31,721 nucleotides of DNA from Paralcaligenes sp039935015 (GTDB lineage: Bacteria; Pseudomonadota; Gammaproteobacteria; Burkholderiales; Burkholderiaceae_B), in assembly GCA_039935015.1 (NCBI GenBank), contig JBDTLC010000050.1, forward strand, positions 1 through 31,721. Reading direction: 5' to 3'. The notes beneath the pieces were generated by a model. It searched no databases. It was not told the DNA's origin and saw only the letters and a list, made by a program, of their open reading frames with translations. Shown here one piece after another: positions 23,765 through 31,628 of this stretch. Numbering within the stretch: position 1 is the first letter of the stretch; each line of letters begins with the position of its first letter. Both the position numbers and the translations under genes were made by a program.

Positions 23765-24688
23765 TTGCGTAAGGCCTTTCCCTACGATTACTCACGCGTG
23801 GAATTTGAAGTTCTGCGTCATGTGCCTCATTGGCGTTCCATGCGTTTTGACGCAGTGGTGGCCATCGCTCGCGGCGGCCTGGTTCCCGCCGTTATGGCGG
23901 CCGGCGCTTTATCCCTGCCATTGTTTGCCCTGAGTTATGTGCGACCCACGCGCGCTGTTGGCTGGTTTACCATGCTGGCGCCTGGCGCTGGAGCACGCGT
24001 GCTGCTGGTTGAGGATGTGGCCGGGCGGGGCGTTACGCTGGTGGATTGTCGCGACTTTTTGCTCAAAGCCGGATACAACGTGGTGGTGTTCACATTGGCC
24101 TACGACAGCGAGTCGCGGATTCGGCCCGATTTCGGCCTAGAGATGCCCCAAGGTGCCGGGGCCTGGTTTCCCTGGGAGCGCGAAGCCGTGACGGCCGCCT
24201 TTGCAGCGACTGACAATAGGCCCGATCGCCCGGAGTCTGAGTATGCGTCTTGGGCGGTCGATCTCGATGGTGTGCTGGCTCCGGATTTGCCACCAAAGCT
24301 TTATGAACCGGGCACGCTTGATATCGCCTTGGCTTTGCGTGACGACCTCGCGCCTTGCGCTGTGATGCCTCCAGTCAATTTGGCGCAGATGGCCGTTATT
24401 ACGGGCCGGCCCGAACAGGACCGAGAGCGGACTCAAGCCTGGCTTGCTCAGCATGGCTTTCAAGGGCCTTTGCGCATGCGCGATCCGCGGCGCTACGACG
24501 CGACGGACACGGCCGAACACAAAGCTCGCTGTCTACTTGAATTCGGCCATACTCATTTCATTGAAAGCGACCCTGGGCAGGCCATAGAAATTGCCCGCCA
24601 AGTCCCGGTCGGACGTATATTCTGGTGGGATGGCGCCCAGGCCATATCGTTGTCCGCCCATATAGCCTCGCCCTTGGCTCGGGCTTGA
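23765..24688 (+). CDS. Phosphoribosyltransferase-HAD phosphatase fusion protein
   Basis: The protein has 307 residues from TTG 23765, supported by AGGA nine bases before. Residues 1-150 are a type I phosphoribosyltransferase resembling xanthine-guanine PRTase: VVAIARGGLVPAVMAAGAL (31-49) and the PRPP loop VLLVEDVAGRGVTL (79-92, with arginine where TG-threonine is usual). Residues 159-307 look like a HAD domain: AVDLDGVLAPD (motif I, D166 and D168), AVITGRPEQDR (motif II, T213), K253 in the EHKARCLLEFG segment, and FIESDPGQA (acid motif). It could make or salvage a nucleotide and remove or check a phosphate, but neither substrate is known. It does not sit with purine or pyrimidine genes. It ends in a TGATG overlap with the next small ORF. 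Confidence 0.8.
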   Translation: MRKAFPYDYSRVEFEVLRHVPHWRSMRFDAVVAIARGGLVPAVMAAGALSLPLFALSYVRPTRAVGWFTMLAPGAGARVLLVEDVAGRGVTLVDCRDFLLKAGYNVVVFTLAYDSESRIRPDFGLEMPQGAGAWFPWEREAVTAAFAATDNRPDRPESEYASWAVDLDGVLAPDLPPKLYEPGTLDIALALRDDLAPCAVMPPVNLAQMAVITGRPEQDRERTQAWLAQHGFQGPLRMRDPRRYDATDTAEHKARCLLEFGHTHFIESDPGQAIEIARQVPVGRIFWWDGAQAISLSAHIASPLARA

Positions 24689-24876
24689 TGAAGGCCTGTG
24701 CCGACGGCACGCTACCGGTTGGGATCATCGAACGTGTCTATAAAGGCGAAGTCGTCATTGCTGCGACATTTGCCTCGTTCACGATTTGGGGTTTTGTCGC
24801 CGTGCTGTATTTCATCCTCATCTTCTCCGTACTATGGCTGATTGATATGCAGGGCGTTGTTTTTATGCTTTCCTGA
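24688..24876 (+). CDS. Small single-pass or hairpin membrane protein, unknown
   Basis: This is a 62-residue frame whose ATG (24688-24690) overlaps the stop of the PRTase-HAD gene as TGATG. A polar start (MKACADGTLPVGIIERVYKGE) is followed by about 40 hydrophobic residues (VVIAATFASFTIWGFVAVLY, then FILIFSVLWLIDMQGVVFML), enough for one long or two short membrane helices. There is no ribosome site of its own, so it would depend on coupled translation. Its last 14 bases overlap the end of msrA on the other strand. I do not recognise the family. The overlap geometry and clean hydrophobic pattern favour a real gene, but the small size leaves doubt. Confidence 0.5.
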   Translation: MKACADGTLPVGIIERVYKGEVVIAATFASFTIWGFVAVLYFILIFSVLWLIDMQGVVFMLS

Positions 24877-25372
24877 TGGGAAGCTTCCAGTTTGGCCTGA
24901 TGAAGTGACAGGTGTAGCCGTGAGGAATGCGCTCCAGGTAGTCTTGGTGTTCAGGCTCCGCTTCCCAGAATGCATCGGCCGCACGGACTTCGGTTACGAC
25001 TTTCCCCGGCCACAGGCCCGAAGCGTTGACGTCGGCGATCGTGTCATTGGCAACCCGTTTCTGTTCATCATTCGTATAGAAAATTGCCGATCTATAGCTC
25101 GCCCCTATGTCGTTGCCCTGACGATTTTGAGTGGAAGGATCGTGAATCTGAAAAAAGAATTCAAGAAGCTGTCGGTAGCTGATTAAGGTGGGGTCGAAAA
25201 CAATTTCAATGGCTTCTGCGTGGCTTCCGTGATTGCGGTAGCTTGCATTGGGAACTTCGCCGCCCGTGTAGCCGACTCGAGTGGATATCACCCCTGGGTG
25301 GCGGCGAATCAAGTCCTGCATGCCCCAAAAGCAGCCGCCAGCAAGCACTGCACGTTCGTTTGAGATGGTCAT
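24863..25372 (-). CDS. msrA: Peptide-methionine (S)-S-oxide reductase MsrA
   Basis: The protein has 169 residues; its ATG lies behind AAGGA. The catalytic GCFWG motif is at 13-17 (C14), followed by VGYTGGEVPNASYRNHGSHA, EAIEIVFDP, FFFQIHDPSTQNRQGNDIG and YRSAIFYTNDEQ. C155 in HGYTCHF may resolve the disulfide. It reduces methionine-S-sulfoxide, free or in proteins, in the cytoplasm and complements MsrB. It is a single gene, divergent from the PEP mutase-family gene with a gap of about 77 bases. Confidence 0.96.
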   Translation of the reverse strand: MTISNERAVLAGGCFWGMQDLIRRHPGVISTRVGYTGGEVPNASYRNHGSHAEAIEIVFDPTLISYRQLLEFFFQIHDPSTQNRQGNDIGASYRSAIFYTNDEQKRVANDTIADVNASGLWPGKVVTEVRAADAFWEAEPEHQDYLERIPHGYTCHFIRPNWKLPIRKA

Positions 25373-25392
25373 GTTTCGTTTCCTTTGCTCAG

Positions 25393-25398
25393 ATTATA
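25393..25398 (-). promoter_or_regulatory. Possible -10 box for msrA (and overlapping TATACT for the divergent gene)
   Basis: On the minus strand TATAAT lies 21 bases before the msrA ATG, with AAGGA between. On the plus strand the overlapping bases read TATACT (25395-25400), about 50 bases before the divergent gene. No clear -35 boxes are seen for either. If both are used, the two promoters share bases and would exclude each other. Confidence 0.35.
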
Positions 25399-25449
25399 CT
25401 GTGAACGTTAGCGTTGCAGATTTCCCACACTTAAAAGATGAGGCTCCGA

Positions 25450-26280
25450 ATGACCCATACTATCGCCGAAAAGCGTGCTGCCTTTCGCGCTCTGCATGAA
25501 CGAGGCTGCTTCGTGCTGCCCAACCCCTGGGACGTGGGTAGTGCCCGTTTTCTGGCAGGCCTGGGATACAAGGCGCTGGCCACGACGAGTTCGGGCTTTG
25601 CGTGGTCGCTGGGTCACGCCGATGGCGCCGTTGCGCGAGAGACGGTCCTTGACCATCTGCGAACTATGGTGGCGGCGACTGACCTGCCCGTCAATGCGGA
25701 TTTCGAAAATGGCTACGCTGTCGATGCGCAAGGCGTTGCGCAAAGCGTGCAGCTTGCGATCGAGACCGGTGTGGCAGGGTTGTCTATCGAGGACTCGACC
25801 GGCGACGCAGCCAATCCGCTCTATAGCATTGACGTTGCGGTCACCCGACTACGTGCTGCGCGAGGTGCCATCGACAAGGCAGGCGGAGACACTTTCTTGG
25901 TGGGACGGGCAGAGAATTTCATTGTGGGGCGGCCAGACCTTGACGACACGATCGCGAGGCTCAAGGCCTATTCACAAGCCGGTGCCGATTGTCTTTACGC
26001 GCCTGGCATTCGCACGCGAGAGCAGATTGCCGCCGTGGTCGCCGCCGTTGCCCCCAAGCCGTTCAACCTGCTTGTCGGATCGACCAGCGAGCTCACCTTG
26101 CAAGATATTACCGAACTTGGCGTAAGACGTGTCAGCGTTGGTGGCGCACTTGCCCGCTCGGCCTGGGGTGGATTTATGCGTACCGCCCGTTCAATTGCCG
26201 AGCATGGCCGTTTCGACGGGTTTGCTGACGCCGCGTCGGGTGCAGAGCTGAATTCGTTCTTCCGCCAGCCTGCAAAGTAA
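25450..26280 (+). CDS. Isocitrate lyase/PEP mutase superfamily enzyme
   Basis: The protein has 276 residues from ATG 25450, chosen because GATGAGG ends six bases before it; an ATG at 25438 is part of that ribosome site. The superfamily barrel motifs are PNPWDVGSARFLAGLGYKAL with TTSSGFAWSLGHAD, VNADFENGY (metal-binding acids), VAGLSIEDSTGD and FLVGRAENF. The KKCGH motif of true isocitrate lyase is absent, so it is not AceA. Relatives act on C-C or C-P bonds of 2-oxo acids (oxaloacetate decarboxylase, 2-methylisocitrate lyase, carboxyvinylphosphonate mutase types); the reaction here is unknown. It is monocistronic, ending before a strong hairpin shared with rne. Confidence 0.88.
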   Translation: MTHTIAEKRAAFRALHERGCFVLPNPWDVGSARFLAGLGYKALATTSSGFAWSLGHADGAVARETVLDHLRTMVAATDLPVNADFENGYAVDAQGVAQSVQLAIETGVAGLSIEDSTGDAANPLYSIDVAVTRLRAARGAIDKAGGDTFLVGRAENFIVGRPDLDDTIARLKAYSQAGADCLYAPGIRTREQIAAVVAAVAPKPFNLLVGSTSELTLQDITELGVRRVSVGGALARSAWGGFMRTARSIAEHGRFDGFADAASGAELNSFFRQPAK

Positions 26281-26315
26281 TGTCACGGTCAAGGTTGCAG
26301 ACGGCCTAGGGCACT

Positions 26316-26354
26316 ACTGACCAACGGCGCCCACAAGGGGCGCCGTTGGTCAGT
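26316..26354. terminator. Perfect 17-bp hairpin between convergent genes
   Basis: The left arm ACTGACCAACGGCGCCC (26316-26332), loop ACAAG and the perfectly complementary right arm (26338-26354) lie between the PEP mutase-family stop and the rne stop. The inner 19 bases GGCGCCCACAAGGGGCGCC (26326-26344) have the loop and layout of the REP-like family, but the GTAG head is absent. No T-run follows on either strand, so termination may not be classical. The two flanks also carry TAGGGCA/TGCCCTA and AAGGTTG/CAACCTT pairs. Confidence 0.7.
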
Positions 26355-26371
26355 CAATTTCAACCTTTGCC

Positions 26372-29314
26372 CTAGTGAGTTTCGACTTGCTCCAAAGGTT
26401 CTGCCTTGGTGTGCGTCGATTGTTTGCGTGCACGGCCCAGATGAACTGGAGCTATGGGCGCTGCGGAGGCTTGATGAGTGGCCTTCGTTTCGATCCACTC
26501 CATGCCGGCTCCGGCCACGATCTTGTGGAGTAACTCGGCCTGGACCGTGATGGTTTCGCTGTGGTTGTCAGCCTGGTCTGGGGCATTGCGATCTGCACTG
26601 ACGTTGCTTGACACGTGGTCATTGACGGCACCGTCTGCGCTCGGAGCCAGCTCATTACTTTGAACAGAGACCGCAGCAGCAGTGATCGGGTGTGATAGGG
26701 CTGGCTCGATCACAGGTTCAGCCATGACTGGTGAGGGCTGTTCGTTCGATGACTCCGAGGTCACGGCTGTTGCTTCGATGGCCTTTTCGACGGGTTCGGC
26801 CGATGCCGTATCCACCGCCACGGTAGGCGGCCTTTCAAGCGTAGCCGGTTCGAACGAAACGGGTTCGGCAGGCGTCTGGTTGGCTACCGGGAATGCACCG
26901 AGAGTCGTCGCGGCAGCGGGCAGGGCGCTGGGGTTGAACGAAGGCGTTTCGTGCGAGACGAAAGTGGCTGGTTGCTCAGCGTCATCGGCGTCATCGGCGA
27001 TGTCGGCGGTGTCGCTGCCGTTTGATTCGACACTGGCATCGGGGCTACGGCGACCTCGGCGGCTGCGGCGGCGGCGGCGCTTGCGTTCAGGATCTTGTTG
27101 TTCGCCGTCGGCTTGATCTGTCACATCGGAGTTTGTCGCGAGCTCGTGAGTGTCGTCCGTGTGTGCAATCGGATGGTCTACGGGTGGTGCTGCTTGTACG
27201 CTTGGGCTTTCGCCGTCGGCAAGTGTCTTGTCGGCGGTCAGGTCTTCGATGGGTTGCTCTTCGCGTGAGCGATTTCGGCCGCGGCGATTTCGTCCGTTGC
27301 GATGGCCGTTGGGCGCTTCAGAGGAGGCAGTTTCTGCTGAATTTAGCTCTGGCCGGATACTGCTTGTGTCCGGTTCGCTGGCCTGGACGCGTTGCGCTTG
27401 GTGGCGGGCTGAAGGACGCTGAGCGTCTTCGCTGCCGGCCTCAAGATTTTCCGGGCGGCGATTGTGGCCGCGGCGTTGGCGATTGCGATCGCCCCCTTCG
27501 CGTCGGTCACCTTGACGCGGATTGCGGCTGTTGCGGCTGGCGGATGGGTGTTTGTCGACGGCTTCAGGCGACGCCGGTTCGGGCGTGGTTGCCGTGCTGG
27601 CACCGTCTGCGCTGTGAGTGATCCAGTTTATGAAACGCTGGAACAAGCCCGTGCCGGCAACTGTCGTGGCAGTCGTCGCTACGGGCGTCGCGACATGTGA
27701 CGCGGGCGCTGGGTGATCGGGAGTAATCCCTTTGACCAGGGCTTCCGGACGTGCTTTGGTCTCGTGCTCTTTGGGCGACCAGATCACGTCTGTGCTTGGG
27801 CTTTGGGTCAGTTCGAAGCTGGTTTTGATTTCTTCCAGGCGCGGGTCGTCGTGGCGCAGGCGCTCGATATGGTGATGAGGTGTTTCCAGATACTTATTGG
27901 GTATCAGCACCAGATTGACTTTCAGGCGCGATTCTATCTTGGTGATATCGGCGCGCTTTTCGTTCAACAAGTAAGTAGCCACATCGACCGGCACCTGAGC
28001 ATGCAGGGCGGCCGTATTTTCTTTCATGGCCTCTTCCTGCAACAGGCGCAAGACATGCAGGGCGCTGGACTCGGCGTCGCGAATGACACCGGTCCCGTTG
28101 CAGCGTGGGCAGGTAATATGCGAGCCTTCGTTCAGCGCCGGACGCAGACGCTGCCTGGACAGTTCCATGAGGCCGAAGCGGGAGATTTTGCCCATCTGGA
28201 CACGTGCCCGGTCGAAATGCAGTGCATCGCGCAGGCGTTGTTCGACGGCGCGCTGATTCTTGCCTTCTTCCATGTCGATGAAATCGATGACGATTAACCC
28301 GCCCAAGTCGCGCAGGCGCAATTGGCGAGCCACTTCGTCGGCGGCTTCAAGGTTAGTGCGCAGCGCCGTTTCTTCAATATCGGCGCCTCGGGTAGAGCGT
28401 GCCGAGTTGACGTCTACTGCTACCAAGGCCTCGGTATGGTCAATGACCACCGAACCGCCCGAAGGCAGCTCTACTGTGCGGGAGTAAGCCGTTTCAATCT
28501 GGTGTTCGATCTGGAAGCGTGAAAACAGCGGAACGTCGTCGCGGTAAATTTTGACAGACTGAACGTTGTCGGGCATGACCACGCTCATGAACGCTTTGGC
28601 CTGTTCGGCGATATCGTCGGTATCGATCAGGATTTCGCCGATTTCCGGCGAGTAGTAGTCGCGGATGGCGCGTATGACCAGGCTGGATTCAAGGTAAATA
28701 AGAATAGGTGCCGAATTTTCGCTGGCTGCCGCGTCAATGGCATTCCAGAGTTGCATCAGATAGGACAAATCCCATTGCAATTCTTCCACGTTGCGGCCGA
28801 TTCCGGCCGTGCGGGCGATAATGCTCATCCCTGTCGGAAGTTGTAGCTGATCCATGGTGTCGCGCAGTTCCTGGCGTTCTTCGCCTTCGACTCGGCGCGA
28901 GACGCCGCCACCGCGGGGGTTGTTGGGCATCAGTACCAAGTAGCGCCCAGCCAGAGAAATAAAGGTGGTCAGCGCCGCTCCCTTGTTGCCGCGCTCTTCC
29001 TTTTCGACCTGAATGATCAACTCCTGGCCTTCTGCCAGCGCGTCTTGAATACGCGCGGTGCGCACGTCGACGCCTTCTTTGAAGTAGCTGCGGGCCACTT
29101 CCTTGAAAGGCAAAAAGCCGTGACGGTCTTCGCCGTAATTAACGAAACACGCTTCGAGCCCGGGTTCGATGCGTGTAATGACCCCTTTGTATATATTGCC
29201 TTTACGCTGTTCGCGACCGGCAGCTTCGATGTCGAGGTCTATAAGTTTTTGACCATCGACTATCGCAACGCGTAGTTCTTCTTGGTGCGTCGCATTAAAC
29301 AACATTCGTTTCAT
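26372..29314 (-). CDS. rne: Ribonuclease E
   Basis: The protein has 980 residues. Its catalytic half is MKRMLFNATHQEELRVAIVD, S1 domain (about 38-120; GNIYKGVITRIEPGLEACFV), DNase I-like part with VDVNSARSTRG (D301) and GLIVIDFIDM (D344) as metal acids, and the zinc link CPRCNGTG (C402, C405). The C-terminal 450 residues are a disordered scaffold with arginine-rich RNA-binding blocks (RREGGDRNRQRRGHNRR, HRNGRNRRGRNRSR, RKRRRRRSRRGRR) separated by acidic, proline- and threonine-rich stretches, ending in a conserved-looking AGAGMEWIETK and HLGRARKQS tail. It starts mRNA decay and matures rRNA and tRNA at the membrane and degradosome. A 499-bp gap upstream fits a long, self-regulated leader. It is divergent from rluC, the common arrangement. 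Confidence 0.97.
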   Translation of the reverse strand: MKRMLFNATHQEELRVAIVDGQKLIDLDIEAAGREQRKGNIYKGVITRIEPGLEACFVNYGEDRHGFLPFKEVARSYFKEGVDVRTARIQDALAEGQELIIQVEKEERGNKGAALTTFISLAGRYLVLMPNNPRGGGVSRRVEGEERQELRDTMDQLQLPTGMSIIARTAGIGRNVEELQWDLSYLMQLWNAIDAAASENSAPILIYLESSLVIRAIRDYYSPEIGEILIDTDDIAEQAKAFMSVVMPDNVQSVKIYRDDVPLFSRFQIEHQIETAYSRTVELPSGGSVVIDHTEALVAVDVNSARSTRGADIEETALRTNLEAADEVARQLRLRDLGGLIVIDFIDMEEGKNQRAVEQRLRDALHFDRARVQMGKISRFGLMELSRQRLRPALNEGSHITCPRCNGTGVIRDAESSALHVLRLLQEEAMKENTAALHAQVPVDVATYLLNEKRADITKIESRLKVNLVLIPNKYLETPHHHIERLRHDDPRLEEIKTSFELTQSPSTDVIWSPKEHETKARPEALVKGITPDHPAPASHVATPVATTATTVAGTGLFQRFINWITHSADGASTATTPEPASPEAVDKHPSASRNSRNPRQGDRREGGDRNRQRRGHNRRPENLEAGSEDAQRPSARHQAQRVQASEPDTSSIRPELNSAETASSEAPNGHRNGRNRRGRNRSREEQPIEDLTADKTLADGESPSVQAAPPVDHPIAHTDDTHELATNSDVTDQADGEQQDPERKRRRRRSRRGRRSPDASVESNGSDTADIADDADDAEQPATFVSHETPSFNPSALPAAATTLGAFPVANQTPAEPVSFEPATLERPPTVAVDTASAEPVEKAIEATAVTSESSNEQPSPVMAEPVIEPALSHPITAAAVSVQSNELAPSADGAVNDHVSSNVSADRNAPDQADNHSETITVQAELLHKIVAGAGMEWIETKATHQASAAPIAPVHLGRARKQSTHTKAEPLEQVETH

Positions 29315-29813
29315 GAGTGTTTTTCTCCGTAGTCATGGCGCGCCGTTTATCGGCGCACGACCGCGGGTCACTCGGTGTGTGGCGCTGGATCAAGCAATGT
29401 GGAGGAGACTAGACTGACGACGTCAGACCGCACCCACCAACAGGTCAGGCAGGCACAACGTGTCGGTGGACACGCGGTTCAGTCAGCAGAGAGGTCAGGT
29501 ACACAATATTAGTGATTGACGAAAAGGATGCTGGAACGGCAGACGCAGAATTAAGTATGCGTCTGGTGCAATTAAACGATGACTTGACTTGCAAGAGCTT
29601 TTAGCGCCGCACGCGGTTGATAATCGGCTTACATGGACAGCGGGCACGGTGTGCCACACCACTGTATTAGCAAACCAGGATTAACCCGGCGACCTCATGA
29701 CCCAGAAGCTGAAACACAGGCGGTACAATGTGTCCTTGTATGCCACACGGAGACGCATCCACTGCATCTCTACGCAGGCAATTTTCCAGCTTCTATAGGC
29801 TGTTTCGGATTAT
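29315..29813. other. 499-bp divergent gap between rne and rluC
   Basis: No credible ORF is seen. It should hold both promoters and the long 5' leader of rne. Visible structure: CTGACG/CGTCAG (near 29413-29425), the perfect inverted repeat at 29540-29565, and TACAAT near 29724 as a possible plus-strand -10 box for rluC without a matching -35. In E. coli the rne leader folds into hairpins through which RNase E controls its own mRNA; a similar role here is inference from position and length. Confidence 0.6.
29540..29565. repeat. Inverted repeat in the rne-rluC gap
   Basis: CAGACGCA (29540-29547) and TGCGTCTG (29558-29565) are perfect 8-base arms around the loop GAATTAAGTA. It lies about 230 bases upstream of the rne start and 250 upstream of rluC. 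It could be a leader-RNA hairpin or a dimeric-regulator site; nothing else decides between them. Confidence 0.6.
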
Positions 29814-30779
29814 ATGCCGCTTTTCTCCATGCGCAAACCTGAAAATAATAAAAACCCTGCGCCCGCTGTGCGTTTTGTACAGATCGACGTCGAGCAGGCA
29901 GGGCAGCGAATCGACAATTTCTTGCTCCGGCTGTGTAAAGGCGTCCCTAAAAGCCATTTATATAAGGCTTTGCGCAGCGGCGAAGTCAGGGTTAACAAGG
30001 GACGCATTGGCGCCGATTACCGTCTTGCGCAAGGCGATACGGTGCGCGTGCCGCCTTTGCGTCTGCCGCAGGCAGGAGAACACCGGGCGGTTCCGCCGGC
30101 TGTGTTTCCCGTTGTTTTCGAGGATGAGTCCCTTCTGGTTGTGGACAAACCTTCGGGTGTGGCAGTTCATGGCGGTAGCGGCGTGGCATTTGGGGTAATA
30201 GAGCAATTGCGTGCCGCCCGACCTGAAGCGACCTTGGAATTGGCGCATAGGCTAGATCGTGAAACGTCGGGCCTATTGATGATTGCCAAGCAGCGTCGTG
30301 CGTTACTGGCCCTGCATCAGATGATGCGTGAAGGGCGGGGCCGCAAGCACTACCAGGCGCTGGTCGTGGGCGATTGGGTCAATGACAAGCAGCATTTGCG
30401 GCAGCCTTTGCTCAAGTGGCTGACGGCTACGGGTGAGCGGCGCGTCAAGGTCGATCGAGAGGGTAAGGAAGCCCATACCATTATTACCCTGCGAAAACGC
30501 TATGGGCGGTTCAGTTTGCTGGATGCAGAACTGCGCACCGGGAGAACCCATCAGATTCGTGTACATCTGGCCGCTGCCGGGTATCCTATTGTGGGCGACG
30601 ACAAGTATGGAGCCGACGAAGTACGGGATCGATTCACACGTTTGGGGTTTAATCGTATGTTTTTACACGCCTTTATGCTAGAAATACCACACCCGCTTTC
30701 CGGTGAGGCGCTTGTACTGGAAGCGAGCCTGCCGCCTGCATGCGAGCAAATCCTGGTTTGGCTGGAGCATCACTCGTGA
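29814..30779 (+). CDS. rluC: 23S rRNA pseudouridine synthase RluC
   Basis: The protein has 321 residues. The N-terminal S4 RNA-binding domain is QAGQRIDNFLLRLCKGVPKS with HLYKALRSGEVRVNKGR. The catalytic domain has VVDKPSGVAVHGGSGV, LAHRLDRETSGLLMIAK with catalytic D148, LLDAELRTGRTHQIRVHLAA and the GDDKYG segment. The lack of inserted domains and the match to RluC suggest modification of uridines 955, 2504 and 2580 (E. coli numbering) in 23S rRNA. The start may be ATG 29814 (GGA just upstream) or ATG 29829. Divergence from rne is a conserved arrangement in proteobacteria and supports RluC over RluD. The next gene begins inside its stop region. Confidence 0.94.
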   Translation: MPLFSMRKPENNKNPAPAVRFVQIDVEQAGQRIDNFLLRLCKGVPKSHLYKALRSGEVRVNKGRIGADYRLAQGDTVRVPPLRLPQAGEHRAVPPAVFPVVFEDESLLVVDKPSGVAVHGGSGVAFGVIEQLRAARPEATLELAHRLDRETSGLLMIAKQRRALLALHQMMREGRGRKHYQALVVGDWVNDKQHLRQPLLKWLTATGERRVKVDREGKEAHTIITLRKRYGRFSLLDAELRTGRTHQIRVHLAAAGYPIVGDDKYGADEVRDRFTRLGFNRMFLHAFMLEIPHPLSGEALVLEASLPPACEQILVWLEHHS

Positions 30780-31441
30780 AGAGTTACTTGGCGGTTGTTT
30801 TCGATTGGGATGGGACCGTGATGGATTCCACCCACACGATTGTGACCGCAATTCAGGCCTCATGCGCCGATCTTGGTCTGCCTGTCCCGACCGTGGCGGA
30901 TGCGAGCTGGGTGATAGGGCTTTCGCTGGAAAGTGCCTTGTATCATGCTATTCCGACGCTAACTCCGGAGAAAATGCCGCTATTTCTGCAGCGCTACCGC
31001 ATGCATTTTCTTAGCCGCGATCCGGATCTTAAATTATTTGATGGTATCGCACCGCTGTTTGCGGCGCTCAAAGCTCAAGGGGTGCGGCTGGCGGTGGCGA
31101 CGGGCAAAAGCCGTGTGGGGCTGGATCGAGCGCTGAACAGTTTGAACCTGCAGGATCAGTTCGACGCCACTCGTTGCGCTGATGAGTCCTTTAGCAAGCC
31201 ACATCCGGGCATGTTGCTGGAATTGATGCGTGAACTTAATTTGACGCCGGAACAATTGATTATGGTGGGCGATACGGTTCATGACGTCCAGATGGCCAGC
31301 AACGCGGGGGTCGACAGTATGGCGGTTACCTACGGCGCGCACGACAAACAAACCTTGCTTACGGCCGAGCCAACTGTGTTGGTGTCCAGTGTCCGTGAAA
31401 TGCGAACCTGGCTATTGACCGGGTTTGACGCGATTTTTTGA
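30776..31441 (+). CDS. HAD hydrolase, phosphoglycolate phosphatase-like (Gph/PGP type)
   Basis: The protein has 221 residues from GTG 30776, which overlaps the rluC stop as GTGA; GGAG lies 8 bases before. HAD motifs are FDWDGTVMDS (D10, D12), AVATGKSRVG (motif II threonine), SKPHPGM (motif III lysine) and MVGDTVHDVQMA (motif IV acids). The helical cap between motif I and II (HTIVTAIQASCADLGLP to LFDGIAPLF) is type C1, as in Gph and PpaX. It removes phosphate from a small substrate in the cytoplasm. The rluC-HAD pair is common in betaproteobacteria; the substrate is not known. A longer frame upstream is rejected as it lies within rluC. Confidence 0.9.
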   Translation: MKSYLAVVFDWDGTVMDSTHTIVTAIQASCADLGLPVPTVADASWVIGLSLESALYHAIPTLTPEKMPLFLQRYRMHFLSRDPDLKLFDGIAPLFAALKAQGVRLAVATGKSRVGLDRALNSLNLQDQFDATRCADESFSKPHPGMLLELMRELNLTPEQLIMVGDTVHDVQMASNAGVDSMAVTYGAHDKQTLLTAEPTVLVSSVREMRTWLLTGFDAIF

Positions 31442-31628
31442 GCGGGCTGCATCCAAAAGGTAGTTTTGAACGTATATAGAGGGATCGGGTAAAGACTGCC
31501 AGCGCCTAAAGCAACGTTTATTGTCTGCGCAGGGAATATTTTCTTTCGATTTAGCGTCTACCAAACCAGTCGGGTTGAACTTCCCTGATTTGCCGGTCTC
31601 AAATAGAAAAGAGTTTGCGAGGAATATC

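Noticed and set aside
27022..27621. Plus-strand ORFs over the 3' half of rne
   Set aside because: The arginine- and GC-rich scaffold part of rne creates long open frames on the other strand; no motifs or ribosome sites.
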